A stretch of 64,000 nt of DNA, from NCBI GenBank assembly GCA_041572755.1, contig JBFFRY010000010.1, positions 1-64,000 on the forward strand, in the 5' to 3' direction. Position 1 is the stretch's first letter. Each line of letters begins with the position of its first letter. A program made the translations under genes and the position numbers. The notes below the pieces were generated by a model, which searched no databases, had not been told where the DNA came from, and saw nothing but the letters and a program-made list of their open reading frames with translations. The stretch is from JBFELU01 sp041572755. GTDB taxonomy: Bacteria > Actinomycetota > Acidimicrobiia > Spongiisociales > UBA11373. Positions 1-8,581 of the stretch are shown here, piece after piece.

Positions 1-357
1 GACCACGATGTTGTGGTTGCTTCTCAGCACCAGGCCCTCATGCAGCAGCAACCCGAGGTGGAGAGGTCTCCTGAGTTGCTGCCCGGTAGTGGCGGCCACC
101 GTCAAACGGAGCAGGTCGGCGACGGCGCCGGGTCCCAGCAGGGCGGTCCAGTAGCGGCGCACCGCCGGGTCGTCGGGGTCGTGGCCTTCGGGATGGGGGC
201 TCGCCTGAAGGGGTGTGATCCAGGGCCGGGGCACCGCGGTGGGGCGTAGCTTCCCGGCGTGGTTGTTGGCCTCCACCCCGCCCGTGGTTGGCGCGGCATC
301 CGTCGGGATGGGAGGACGAGCATCCCGGGGGAGGGACCCGGGCGGGGTGGAAGCCAT
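1..357 (-). CDS. unrecognised protein, N-terminal 119 residues (runs off left edge)
   Basis: Reverse-strand frame open from an ATG at 355-357 to the window edge, so the C-terminus is missing. The first 60 residues are Pro/Thr-rich and look disordered. From about residue 66 the sequence becomes protein-like (RRYWTALLGPGAVADLLRL), followed by alternating helix-like and HLGLLLHEGLVL segments. Overlapping frames on both strands look like Arg/Pro/Gly-rich shadows by comparison. No family recognised. It lies downstream of, and in the same direction as, the penicillin-binding protein gene, separated by an AT-rich gap, so it may have its own promoter. No convincing ribosome-binding site precedes the ATG. 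The frame assignment is fairly secure; the function is unknown. Confidence 0.5.
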   Translation of the reverse strand, partial: MASTPPGSLPRDARPPIPTDAAPTTGGVEANNHAGKLRPTAVPRPWITPLQASPHPEGHDPDDPAVRRYWTALLGPGAVADLLRLTVAATTGQQLRRPLHLGLLLHEGLVLRSNHNIVV

Positions 358-424
358 GCCTAGGAGATATCAAATAGACATAGTTATATGCAAGTAGATG
401 CAGCAAAGAGCGCGAAAGAAACCG
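358..424 (-). promoter_or_regulatory. AT-rich intergenic region, possible promoter for the edge gene
   Basis: This 67-base gap is conspicuously AT-rich in an otherwise very GC-rich window. On the reverse strand it contains TATAAC- and GATATC-like hexamers and TTGCAT, but no arrangement gives a convincing -35/-10 pair at 16-18 bp spacing. It separates the PBP stop from the start of the edge gene on the same strand. Confidence 0.3.
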
Positions 425-2890
425 CTAGCCGCTCTCGAACCGCCCGATGCGGATCACGATCGTGGTGTCTTCGGTGACCATCTGACCGGAACGGGGTGAG
501 GTCGACACCACCCGATTGTTCTCGTCCCGGTTGGCGGTCACCACCTCTTCGAATACCCAATCAATCAGGATCTCGGTTTCCTGGCGCAGCGCCGTCAGGA
601 TCTCCCGGGCCTCAGCCCGCGAGGCCCCGTAGAGGTTGGGCATCAAGGTGTCGGGCTGCTTGCCGCTCGAGACCTCGACCTCGACTTCGCCGCCCTGGGT
701 GACCCGTGACCCCGGCCGCGGGTCCTGGCCCACCACGTCACCCTCCGGTTCGGTGGAGTTCACGACCACCACCACCGGCTCGAGACCCGCCTGGAGGATC
801 TCCTCCTCGGCGTCGTCGAGCTCGAGACCGATCACATTGGGGACGGTGACCCGGGGGGTCTGGTAGTAGACCGAGATCCCGTCGGGTTCGGGCCGGAAGT
901 CCTGGACGGGGAGATCCTCGACAACGATCTCCATGAAGTCCTGCCAGATCGGCGCCGCGATGCTCCCGCCGAAGGCGCGGGCGTAGAAGGTCCCGTTGAT
1001 GGTGATGTTGCGCATCTCCACCTGGCTGTCGGGGAACCCCACCCACACCGCCGTCGAGTACTGGGGGATGAACCCCATGAACCAGACGTCCGTGTGATTC
1101 TGGTGGGTGCCGGTCTTGCCGGCCTGAGGCCGGCCGATGTCGGCGAGCGTCCCGGTGCCCCGGCTCGCTGCCTGCTCCATCGTGTTCACGATCGCCGCCG
1201 CCAGGGCCTCCTCGAGCACCTGCTCCCGCTCGACCTGGTGCTGGTAGATCACGTTGCCCTCGGCGTCCTCGATCCGTTCGATGAGGTAGTTCTCCACCCG
1301 CTGCCCGTAGTTGGCGAACGTCGAATAGGCGGCCGCCATCTCCAGCGGGCTCACCGCATAGGCCCCGAGCACGATGGAGGGGAAGTCGCCCAACGGCGAC
1401 TTGATGCCGAGACGGTGGGCCAAGTTCTTGATCGTCTCGCCGCCCACCTCCACCGAGATCTGGCAGAACACGGTGTTGGTGGAGAACACCAGCGCGTCCT
1501 CCAGGCTGCGCACCCCGGGCGGATTGTTGCTGGCGTTGTTGCACTCCCAGGGGGCGATCCCGCCGAAATCGAGGAGCTGCGGCGTCGACATGTCCCAGAA
1601 GGAATTGAGCGGGATGCCGGTCTCCAGCGCCGCCGCCAGCCCGAACGGCTTGAACGACGATCCCGGGTTGCGGCGCCCCTTGGTGGCCAGGTCGTACTCC
1701 CGCTGCCCCGCCTCGAGATCCGTTCCGAACTCGAGCCCCGAGGCCATCACGACCGTCGCTCCGGTGCGGTTGTCCACCATGGCGATCGCTCCGGTCGGGC
1801 CCTCGACCCCGAGGGGGAACCAGGTGCGCAGCACGTCGAGCGCCGCCTGCTGCAACTCGTAGTCCACCGTCGTGTAGATGCGGAGCCCGCCGCCCCCCTG
1901 GCACTCGGTGTCCTCAGCCGGACATCCGAACACCGAGCGCTTGCGTTGCAGGAAGGTCTCCCCGAGCCCGAAGCGGGCATTGTTGAGCACCGTGTCCTTG
2001 GCGGCGATCAGCACCTGAGGGGCGACGTCCTGGGTCTCCCGGGGCGGAACCACCGCGAGCGGTTCCGACTTGGCCGCGACCCCCTCGGCTGCGGTGATGT
2101 AGCCGTTCTCGACCATCTCGTCGATCACGAAGTTGCGGGCTCGCAGGGCTATCTCGTTGTCCTCACGGCGCAGGTCGTAGAGGGAGGGGTTGCGGATCGG
2201 TACCGGGATCGCCGCCGCCTCGGCGATGGAGAGCTCGTCGAGCTCCTTGTCGAAGTACTCCTCGGCCGCCGCCTTCACTCCGTAGGCGTTGTTCCCGAAG
2301 AAGACCGAGTTGAGATAGAACTCGAGGATCTGCTCCTTGGTGTAGCGGCGCTCCAGCTCGATGGCGATGATCGCTTCGGCGACCTTGCGTTCCAACGTCG
2401 CCTCGGTGCCGATGAAGTTCTGCTTCACGACCTGCTGGGTGATCGTCGATCCGCCCTGGCTGGTGGCCCCACCGCGGATGTTGGAGACGAGCGCCCGGGC
2501 GATCGCTTCGGTGTCGACACCGTTGTGTTCCATGAACTCGGCGTCCTCCGCTGAGAGCACCGCACCGACAACGAGGTTGGGGATCTCCTCGAGGGGGAGG
2601 GGCTGGCTGTTGCGTTCCGTCAGGAGCCCCAGCAGCACGCCGTCGGACGTGTAGACCTCGGAGAGCCGGCCGATGTCGGGGAGATCGAGGGTCAAGGACT
2701 CCACGTTGGGGATCCACTCCTCCCGTAGATCCTCGATGGTGCCCCAGGCGCTGTTGCTGCCCAGAAAGGCGAGCAGGCCGAACCAGCTGGCCCCGATGAT
2801 GACCACCGCCCCCAGGACTGCCGCCGCGATGAAGCGGCGGCCCCGCCGGTCGAGCCGTTCGGCCTGGTGGATCGATCCGTCCATCGTCAT
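425..2890 (-). CDS. class A penicillin-binding protein with C-terminal PASTA domains
   Basis: Bifunctional peptidoglycan synthase: glycosyltransferase (GT51) polymerises lipid II and the transpeptidase cross-links stem peptides outside the membrane. From the chosen ATG (821 residues): a membrane anchor at about 21-45, GT51 motifs EDAEF (about 115) and QGGSTITQQ (about 145-153), then the transpeptidase SxxK (SSFK, about 411-414), SxN (STN, about 470) and KTGT (about 592). Two PASTA-type repeats follow from about 680 to the end and probably bind muropeptides or beta-lactams. A longer frame exists upstream, but it would overlap the divergent mutase gene; the ATGs at 2890 and 2884 give a normal short cytoplasmic tail. 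This is the ponA-like architecture common in Actinomycetota. Family is certain; the exact start is less so. Confidence 0.93.
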   Translation of the reverse strand: MTMDGSIHQAERLDRRGRRFIAAAVLGAVVIIGASWFGLLAFLGSNSAWGTIEDLREEWIPNVESLTLDLPDIGRLSEVYTSDGVLLGLLTERNSQPLPLEEIPNLVVGAVLSAEDAEFMEHNGVDTEAIARALVSNIRGGATSQGGSTITQQVVKQNFIGTEATLERKVAEAIIAIELERRYTKEQILEFYLNSVFFGNNAYGVKAAAEEYFDKELDELSIAEAAAIPVPIRNPSLYDLRREDNEIALRARNFVIDEMVENGYITAAEGVAAKSEPLAVVPPRETQDVAPQVLIAAKDTVLNNARFGLGETFLQRKRSVFGCPAEDTECQGGGGLRIYTTVDYELQQAALDVLRTWFPLGVEGPTGAIAMVDNRTGATVVMASGLEFGTDLEAGQREYDLATKGRRNPGSSFKPFGLAAALETGIPLNSFWDMSTPQLLDFGGIAPWECNNASNNPPGVRSLEDALVFSTNTVFCQISVEVGGETIKNLAHRLGIKSPLGDFPSIVLGAYAVSPLEMAAAYSTFANYGQRVENYLIERIEDAEGNVIYQHQVEREQVLEEALAAAIVNTMEQAASRGTGTLADIGRPQAGKTGTHQNHTDVWFMGFIPQYSTAVWVGFPDSQVEMRNITINGTFYARAFGGSIAAPIWQDFMEIVVEDLPVQDFRPEPDGISVYYQTPRVTVPNVIGLELDDAEEEILQAGLEPVVVVVNSTEPEGDVVGQDPRPGSRVTQGGEVEVEVSSGKQPDTLMPNLYGASRAEAREILTALRQETEILIDWVFEEVVTANRDENNRVVSTSPRSGQMVTEDTTIVIRIGRFESG

Positions 2891-2951
2891 GTCTTCAGAC
2901 GACCTCTGGGGCGGGATGGTTCCCCGGTAGGATTGCGCCCCCAGGGTACCG

Positions 2952-4538
2952 ATGAACGCCAATTCCGAGGACCACCGGCGCACCACGAGCGGCACCGAGA
3001 TTTCGGTGTCGTACGGCCCCTCGCCGGGCTGGGATCACGATCGCGATCTCGGCGAACCAGGTTCCTTCCCCTTCACCCGTGGCCCCTATCCGACCATGTA
3101 CCGGGGCCGGCTGTGGACGATGCGCCAATACGCCGGTTTCGGCACTGCGGAGGCCACCAATGAGCGTTTCCGGGCATTGCTCGAAGCCGGGCAGACCGGG
3201 CTTTCGGTCGCTTTCGACCTGCCCACCCAGATGGGCCTCGACTCCGACGATCCGACGGCGGCGGGGGAGGTCGGCAAGGTGGGCGTGGCGGTCGACACCA
3301 TCGACGACGTTCGGAGGCTCTTCGAGGGAATCCCGCTCGGCGAAGTCTCCACCTCGATGACCATCAACGCCACCGCGGCCGTGCTCCTGCTCCTCTACCA
3401 GCTGGTCGCCGAAGAGCAGGGAGTCCCGGCGGCTTCGCTGCGGGGCACCGTGCAGAACGACATCCTCAAGGAGTACGCCGCCCGGGGCACCTACATCTAC
3501 CCGCCCCGCCCTTCGATGCGGCTGGTCACCGATCTCTTCGCCTACTGCCGGGAGGAACTCCCCGCCTGGAACACCATCTCGATCAGCGGGTATCACGTTC
3601 GGGAGGCCGGTTCCACCGCCGCCGAGGAGGTGGCGATCACCATCAGCAACGGACTCGCCTATGTGACCGCCGCCACCGAGGCCGGGCTCGATGTCGACCA
3701 GTTCGGGCCCCGGCTCTCCTTCTTCTGGAACGCCCACAGCAACCTGCTGGAAGAGGTGGCCAAGTTCCGGGCGGCCCGACGGCTGTGGGCCCGGCTCATG
3801 CGAGACCGGATGGGGGCGGCATCCCCGGAGGCCCAGAAGATGCGGTTCCACAGCCAGACGGCGGGAAGCACACTCACCGCCCAGCAGCCGGAGAACAACC
3901 TGGTGCGGACGGCGCTTCAGGCGCTGGCGGCGGTGCTCGGCGGGACCCAGTCGCTGCACACCAACGCCTTCGACGAGGCACTCGGACTCCCCACCGAACA
4001 CTCGGCGATGCTGGCGCTGCGGACCCAGCAGCTCATCGCCCACGAGACCGGGGTCGCCGACACCGTGGACCCACTGGCCGGCGCGTACTACGTGGAGTCG
4101 CTCACCGACGCCGTTGAAGAGGCCGCTCTCAGGATCATCGAAGAGATCGATGCCGCCGGGGGGGCGGTGGCCGCCATCGAAGCCGGGCTGGTGCAACGGA
4201 TGATCGCCGACTCGGCGTACCGGGAGGCGCAACGGATCGAATCGGGAGAGTCGGTCGTGGTCGGCGTCAACCGTTACTTGGGCGATGAAACGCAGGACAT
4301 CCCGACCACCGAGATCGATCCCGAGGTGGAGCGCAGCCAGGTCGCGACCCTCGCCGCAGTGCGATCCCGGCGCGACTCGGCGGCGGTGGCCGCCGCCCTC
4401 GACGAGGTGCGCCGCGTCGCCGAGGGCGAGGGGAACCTGCTGTATCCGATGAAGATGGCGCTGCAGCGCCAAGCGACCCTTGGTGAGGTGTCGGGGGTCC
4501 TCGCCGACGTCTTCGGCCGCTACCGGCCCGGCGGCTGA
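2952..4538 (+). CDS. methylmalonyl-CoA mutase large (catalytic) subunit, B12-domain-less
   Basis: Catalyses the adenosylcobalamin-dependent isomerisation of (R)-methylmalonyl-CoA to succinyl-CoA, or of a related acyl-CoA (an isobutyryl-CoA mutase-like substrate cannot be excluded). The 528 residues cover the TIM-barrel catalytic domain with family signatures FPFTRGPYPTMYRGRLWTMR, YAGFGTA, GLSVAFDLPTQMG, the TVQNDILKEY segment and FHSQTAGSTLTAQQPENN. The protein ends where fused mutases continue into the C-terminal cobalamin-binding domain, so it should need a separate small B12-binding subunit; none lies beside it. The gene is divergent from the PBP gene (61-base gap). It fits the propionyl-CoA route with the carboxylase subunits at 28.0-33.5 kb. 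Confidence 0.94.
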   Translation: MNANSEDHRRTTSGTEISVSYGPSPGWDHDRDLGEPGSFPFTRGPYPTMYRGRLWTMRQYAGFGTAEATNERFRALLEAGQTGLSVAFDLPTQMGLDSDDPTAAGEVGKVGVAVDTIDDVRRLFEGIPLGEVSTSMTINATAAVLLLLYQLVAEEQGVPAASLRGTVQNDILKEYAARGTYIYPPRPSMRLVTDLFAYCREELPAWNTISISGYHVREAGSTAAEEVAITISNGLAYVTAATEAGLDVDQFGPRLSFFWNAHSNLLEEVAKFRAARRLWARLMRDRMGAASPEAQKMRFHSQTAGSTLTAQQPENNLVRTALQALAAVLGGTQSLHTNAFDEALGLPTEHSAMLALRTQQLIAHETGVADTVDPLAGAYYVESLTDAVEEAALRIIEEIDAAGGAVAAIEAGLVQRMIADSAYREAQRIESGESVVVGVNRYLGDETQDIPTTEIDPEVERSQVATLAAVRSRRDSAAVAAALDEVRRVAEGEGNLLYPMKMALQRQATLGEVSGVLADVFGRYRPGG

Positions 4539-4556
4539 GCGGGTCGGCCTCCCTCG

Positions 4557-5402
4557 ATGGCCATCCTGCTCGCCGTCCTCTCGTCCGTTGCCTTCGGCGG
4601 CGCCGACTTCCTCGGCGGACTCACCTCGCGCCGGGCGCCGGCCGTCACCGTGGTGTTCACCGCGCACCTCGCCGGGTTGGCGGTCATGGCGGTGGCCACC
4701 CCGCTGTGGGGCGCCGAAGGCCCGCTCGGGGCGGCGGTGCTGTGGGGGGCCGGCGCCGGTGCCTCCGGGGCGATCGGGCTGGTGGCGCTGTACCACGCCC
4801 TGGCCACCACCCGGTTCTCGATCGCCGCGCCGGCGGCGGCACTGTTCGGGGCGATCCTGCCGGTGGGCTACGGGTTGATGATCGGCGACCGCCCGACGCT
4901 CCTCGCCTGGTTGGGGGTGGCCGTGGCGATTCCCTCGCTGCTCCTGATCACCGCGACCCGACGCGGCGAAGGAAGCGCCGTGCGCACCGATGCGAGGCGC
5001 GCCGTGTTCTGGGGGGCGCTGGCCGGGCTCGGTTTTGCCCTGTTCGGGATCTTCATCTCCCGTTCCAGCGTCGACGCCGGCCTGTGGCCGCTGGTGGGGG
5101 CCCGGGCCGCCTCGATCCCGGTGGTCGCCGCCCTGGCGCTCGGTCTGAGGCGGCCCCTCCTCGCCACCCCACCGGCGCTGGGTCTCGCCCTGGTAGTGGG
5201 GGCGGCCGACATGGGGGCCAACATCCTCTACCTGGCGGCATTGCACCGCGGGCTCATCTCCCTGGTGGTGGTGGTCGGTTCGCTGTATCCGGCCTTCACC
5301 GTGATGCTGGCGAGGATCGTGCTGAACGAGCGCCTCAGTCGCCGCCAGGGGCTCGGCCTGATGCTCGCCGGGGCCGGGATCGTGCTAATCGCCGTCGCAT
5401 AG
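4557..5402 (+). CDS. EamA/DMT-superfamily transporter
   Basis: Inner-membrane protein of 281 residues with about ten hydrophobic helices arranged as two EamA-like halves of five. The first half begins AILLAVLSSVAFGGADFLGG, and the second ends with the typical LYPAFTVMLARIVLNERLSRRQGLGLMLAGAGIVLIA. This half-repeat with a charged loop before the last helix is the drug/metabolite transporter signature. Substrate cannot be predicted. It starts 18 bases after the mutase stop and is probably co-transcribed with it, although no strong Shine-Dalgarno sequence is visible. Confidence 0.85.
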   Translation: MAILLAVLSSVAFGGADFLGGLTSRRAPAVTVVFTAHLAGLAVMAVATPLWGAEGPLGAAVLWGAGAGASGAIGLVALYHALATTRFSIAAPAAALFGAILPVGYGLMIGDRPTLLAWLGVAVAIPSLLLITATRRGEGSAVRTDARRAVFWGALAGLGFALFGIFISRSSVDAGLWPLVGARAASIPVVAALALGLRRPLLATPPALGLALVVGAADMGANILYLAALHRGLISLVVVVGSLYPAFTVMLARIVLNERLSRRQGLGLMLAGAGIVLIAVA

Positions 5403-5446
5403 GGGGCGCCGATAGCATGACCGCACCCTCTCGGATGGAGGCCCGC

Positions 5447-7402
5447 ATGCACGGCTACACCGGCAAGGTGCTCCACGTCGACCTCAGCGCCGGCTCCCTC
5501 GAGGTGGAAGAGCCGCCCGAGGAGTTCTACCGCACCTACGTCGGCGGCAGCGCCATGGGGCTCTACTACCTGTTGAAGCACACCTCGGCGGGCGCCGACC
5601 CGCTCGGCCCGGAGAACACCCTCACACTCGCCCTGTCGGCCACCACCGGCGCCCCGATCGCCGGGCAGAGCCGCTGCACCGCCGTGGCCAAGTCGCCGCT
5701 GACCGGAGGCGTCGGGGATGCCCAGGCCGGGGGCTTCTGGCCGGCCGAGCTCAAGTTCGCCGGGTACGACGCCATCGTGATCCGCGGCGAGTCCCCGAAG
5801 CCCGTGTACCTGTGGATCCACCGGGGCGGATACGAGCTCCGCGATGCCGGCCACCTGTGGGGCATGACCACCAAGGAGGTCGACGCCGCCCTCGCCTCCG
5901 AACTCGGCGACGACCGCATCCACGTGGCCCAGGTCGGTCCCGCCGGTGAGAAGCTGGTCCGCTTCGCCGCCATCATGAACATGGCCAATCGGGCCCACGG
6001 CCGCACCGGCCTCGGCGCCGTGATGGGCTCCAAGAAGCTCAAAGCGATCGTCGTGCGGGGCGGCAAGAAGAAGCTCGACATGGCCGATCCCGAGGGACTG
6101 CGGGCCCTCATGCAGGCCTCGCTGCAGCCGATCCGGAAGGACCGCAGCGTCACCGGTCTGGCGATGTACGGGACGATCGACATCCTGGAGAGCCAGGACG
6201 CAGTCGGCGGGCTGCCCACCCGCAACTACACGAGCGGGACGATGCAGGGCCGGGCTCCCCAAATCGGGGGCGAGGCCCTCTTCAACGATTGGCTGCGCGG
6301 CGCCGCCCAAGGAACTCAGGCCAAGCGGGGTCGGGACACTTGCTACTCGTGTGCGGTGCGCTGCAAGCGGGTGGTGGAAGCCGAGTGGCAGGACAAGATG
6401 CTCGATCCCCGCTCGGGTGGGCCGGAGTACGAGACGGCTTCGGTCTTCGGGTCGTATTGCGACATCGACGACCTGGGCGCCGTCGCCTACGCCAACCAGC
6501 TGTGCAATCAGTACGGCGTCGACACCATCTCGGCGGGGGCCACGATGGCCTTCGCCATCGAGTGCTACGAGAAGGGCCTCATCGACGCCTCCGACACCGG
6601 GGGCATCGAGCTCGGCTGGGGCAAGGCCGAGGCCATGATCGCCATGCTGGAAGCCACGCTGCGCCGGGAAGGCCTTGGTGATCTGCTCGCCGAGGGGTCG
6701 GCTCGGGCCGCCGAGCAGATCGGCGGCGGGGCCGCCGATCTGGTGGTCACCGTCAAGTCGCAAGAGCTCCCGGCCCACATGCCGCAGGTGAAGCGGTCGC
6801 TGGGGCTCATCTATGCGGTGAACCCCTTCGGGGCCGATCATCAGTCCAGCGAGCACGATCCCAGCTACGAACCGGAGACCATCGAGGCTTCTCCCCACAA
6901 GTACGGCAAGAGGATGCGCAGCCTGGGGTTGACCGACCCGCAGGAGGCGATGGTGCTCAACGCCGAGAAGGTCCGTTTCGCCCTGCGGACCCAGTACGCC
7001 TATTCGGCGCTCGACACCCTCGACATCTGCCAGTTCGTGTTCGGGCCCGCCTGGCAGCCCATGAGCATGGAGCAGCTTGCCGAGGCGTACACCGCGGTCA
7101 CCGGCTGGCACGTCACTCTCGACGATCTCCTGATGATCGGCGCCCGCCGTCTCAACTTGCTGCGGGCGTTCAACGCCCGCGAAGGCATCACCAGGGATCA
7201 CGACACCCTCCCCAAGCGGCTCTTCGACGAGCCTCTGCAGGGCGGAATGAGCGACGGAGTGACCGTGGATCGCGCCGAGTTCGAGGCGGCTCTCGACATG
7301 TACTACGACGAGGCCGGGTGGGACCCGGCAACCGGCAACCCACCTCGCGAGCGGCTCGAGGCTCTCGAAATCGGTTGGGTGGCGGACGCCATCGGAGTGT
7401 GA
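5447..7402 (+). CDS. tungsten-type aldehyde:ferredoxin oxidoreductase (AOR family) 1
   Basis: Cytoplasmic AOR-family enzyme that would oxidise an aldehyde to a carboxylate with a bis-pterin tungsten (or molybdenum) centre and one [4Fe-4S] cluster. The 651 residues start with the MHGYTGKVLHVDLS fold and show cluster ligands C299-x2-C302-x3-C306 and a distant C528 (DTLDICQF), matching AOR spacing, plus the RTGLGAVMGSKKLKAI pterin-binding segment. Upstream in-frame ATGs exist at 5417 and 5435, but GGAGG sits 5 bases before the ATG at 5447. It heads a run of cofactor-related genes and is paired with a second AOR at 12.6-14.4 kb. The aldehyde substrate is unknown. Tungsten rather than molybdenum is inferred from the family. 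Confidence 0.92.
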   Translation: MHGYTGKVLHVDLSAGSLEVEEPPEEFYRTYVGGSAMGLYYLLKHTSAGADPLGPENTLTLALSATTGAPIAGQSRCTAVAKSPLTGGVGDAQAGGFWPAELKFAGYDAIVIRGESPKPVYLWIHRGGYELRDAGHLWGMTTKEVDAALASELGDDRIHVAQVGPAGEKLVRFAAIMNMANRAHGRTGLGAVMGSKKLKAIVVRGGKKKLDMADPEGLRALMQASLQPIRKDRSVTGLAMYGTIDILESQDAVGGLPTRNYTSGTMQGRAPQIGGEALFNDWLRGAAQGTQAKRGRDTCYSCAVRCKRVVEAEWQDKMLDPRSGGPEYETASVFGSYCDIDDLGAVAYANQLCNQYGVDTISAGATMAFAIECYEKGLIDASDTGGIELGWGKAEAMIAMLEATLRREGLGDLLAEGSARAAEQIGGGAADLVVTVKSQELPAHMPQVKRSLGLIYAVNPFGADHQSSEHDPSYEPETIEASPHKYGKRMRSLGLTDPQEAMVLNAEKVRFALRTQYAYSALDTLDICQFVFGPAWQPMSMEQLAEAYTAVTGWHVTLDDLLMIGARRLNLLRAFNAREGITRDHDTLPKRLFDEPLQGGMSDGVTVDRAEFEAALDMYYDEAGWDPATGNPPRERLEALEIGWVADAIGV

Positions 7403-7404
7403 GG

Positions 7405-7881
7405 ATGCGGAGATCGACCCTCGTCGTGGCGGCGCTGGCGCTGGCGGTAGCGGCCTGCGGTGACGACGGCGGGGGCACGGGCGGCGGGGGCACGGGCGGC
7501 GGCGGATCGGGTGGCGGCGAACGTCCGAGCGACGGTGTGATCCTCACCGTCTACGTCGCCGATGAGGTGGTCGCCACCTGGACCCTCGCCCAACTGGAGG
7601 GGGCGGTCCCCTTCGTCGAGGCCGACATCGACGGCGAAGCCCAGCGGGGGCCGGGCCTCCTCGGCGTGCTGGATGCGTCGGGGGTCACCGACTGGGAGCG
7701 GGCCGAGGTGCTCGGCAAGGGTGAAGGGCGCTCCTTCGACATCGGGATCGACATCGAGGCCTCCGAGGTGGACGAAGGCTGGATCCTCGACGTGACCAAT
7801 CGGGGGACCCTCAAGCTGGCCGCCGAGGAGCTTCCCCGAGAGCAGTGGGTCCGGGACGCCAGTGAGATCCGTATCCCCTGA
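7405..7881 (+). CDS. small lipoprotein, possibly with an oxidoreductase-like C-terminal domain
   Basis: Predicted exported lipoprotein of 158 residues: basic n-region MRRSTLVVAALALAVAAC with lipobox VAAC, then a Gly/Thr/Ser linker and a compact domain of about 110 residues. GGAG at 7394-7397 sets the ATG at 7405, two bases after the AOR stop. The domain has the look of small periplasmic proteins related to molybdopterin-enzyme folds (a TWTLAQLEG...GLLGVLDASG pattern), but this resemblance is weak and is offered as a guess only. Its position between AOR and moeA-type genes suggests a role in metal capture or electron transfer. Otherwise unrecognised. Confidence 0.72.
   Translation: MRRSTLVVAALALAVAACGDDGGGTGGGGTGGGGSGGGERPSDGVILTVYVADEVVATWTLAQLEGAVPFVEADIDGEAQRGPGLLGVLDASGVTDWERAEVLGKGEGRSFDIGIDIEASEVDEGWILDVTNRGTLKLAAEELPREQWVRDASEIRIP
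7468..7512 (+). repeat. 15-bp tandem repeat encoding the Gly-rich linker of the lipoprotein
   Basis: The unit GGCGGGGGCACGGGC occurs exactly twice (7468-7482 and 7483-7497), followed by a third imperfect copy. It encodes the GGGTG-type linker. Being a multiple of three, copy-number change would lengthen or shorten the linker without a frameshift. Confidence 0.7.
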
Positions 7882-8581
7882 TCTGATCGTCGCCATCGAC
7901 GACACCGACATGCCGGGGACCCGGGGGACCGGGCGTCTGGCCCGCCTGATCGCCGAGGAGCTCTCCCCGGTGGGCCGGTCCCTCGGGGTCACCCGACATC
8001 AGCTGTTCGAAGGTCCCGGGGTTCCCAAGACCCACCGCAACTCCGCGGCCGCCATCGGAATCGCCACCAGTGCCTCTCCCCAGGCGATCCTGGAGGATGC
8101 GGCCGCCATCGTGTCTCGAGAGCACGCCCCCGGTTCGGATCCGGGGGTGGCGGTCCTCAGCGGTTCGCCGGCTCCGGAACTGGTGACGTTCGGGAGACGG
8201 ACCCAGGAGGGCTTGGTCGATCGGGACGAAGCCCTGCGGGTCGCCGCCGCGAGTGGGATGCTCGTGCGGGGATTGGCCGGCACCGGGGACGGGATCATCG
8301 GGTCGGTGGCGGCGGCGGCGCTGCGGGCCGACGGCAGCGACGGTCGCTACGTCGGTCTCCGCGGGATTCGCAGCCTGACGGGCACGATGACCGCGGCCGA
8401 GATCCTGAGCCGCTCCGACATCACCGCCGTGGTCGATCTCGCCACCGGTGAGTCGGTGCCGGGCGACGGTAGGCTCGACACCGGCGACTGGATCCGCCCC
8501 CGCCTCGTCGGGGGCCGTCCGGTCCTGATGGCCCGCCGCGACCGAGGAGCTTGGGTGAATGCGGACGCTCGCCCCAGCTAG
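7862..8581 (+). CDS. protein with TiaS-like IDDTD...GTG N-terminal motif
   Basis: 239-residue protein starting at a GTG that overlaps the lipoprotein gene by 20 bases. The N-terminus reads IVAIDDTDMPGTRGTGRLAR, which resembles the catalytic-domain signature DDTD...GT of archaeal tRNA(Ile2)-agmatinylcytidine synthase (TiaS)-like proteins. The rest (GMLVRGLAGTGDGIIGSVAAAALRADGSDGRYVGLRGIR) is a Gly-rich alpha/beta region. It is much shorter than TiaS and lacks the C-terminal OB/zinc region, so a tRNA role is not supported. The context between AOR and moeA genes favours a job in the cofactor or metal pathway. The call rests on one motif. Confidence 0.68.
   Translation: MRSVSPDLIVAIDDTDMPGTRGTGRLARLIAEELSPVGRSLGVTRHQLFEGPGVPKTHRNSAAAIGIATSASPQAILEDAAAIVSREHAPGSDPGVAVLSGSPAPELVTFGRRTQEGLVDRDEALRVAAASGMLVRGLAGTGDGIIGSVAAAALRADGSDGRYVGLRGIRSLTGTMTAAEILSRSDITAVVDLATGESVPGDGRLDTGDWIRPRLVGGRPVLMARRDRGAWVNADARPS

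Noticed and set aside
2895..5246. 783-codon open frame antisense to the mutase and EamA genes
   Set aside because: Composition is Gly/Arg/Pro/His-rich, shows no domain, and both sense genes have strong family motifs.
4706..5446. Upstream in-frame extension of AOR1 through the EamA gene
   Set aside because: The extension is Arg/Gly-rich shadow sequence. The GGAGG before 5447 and the canonical AOR N-terminus MHGYTGKVLHVDLS mark the true start.
7468..7512. CRISPR or regulatory meaning of the GGCGGGGGCACGGGC repeat
   Set aside because: The repeat lies in frame inside a lipoprotein linker; a Gly-rich linker explains it.
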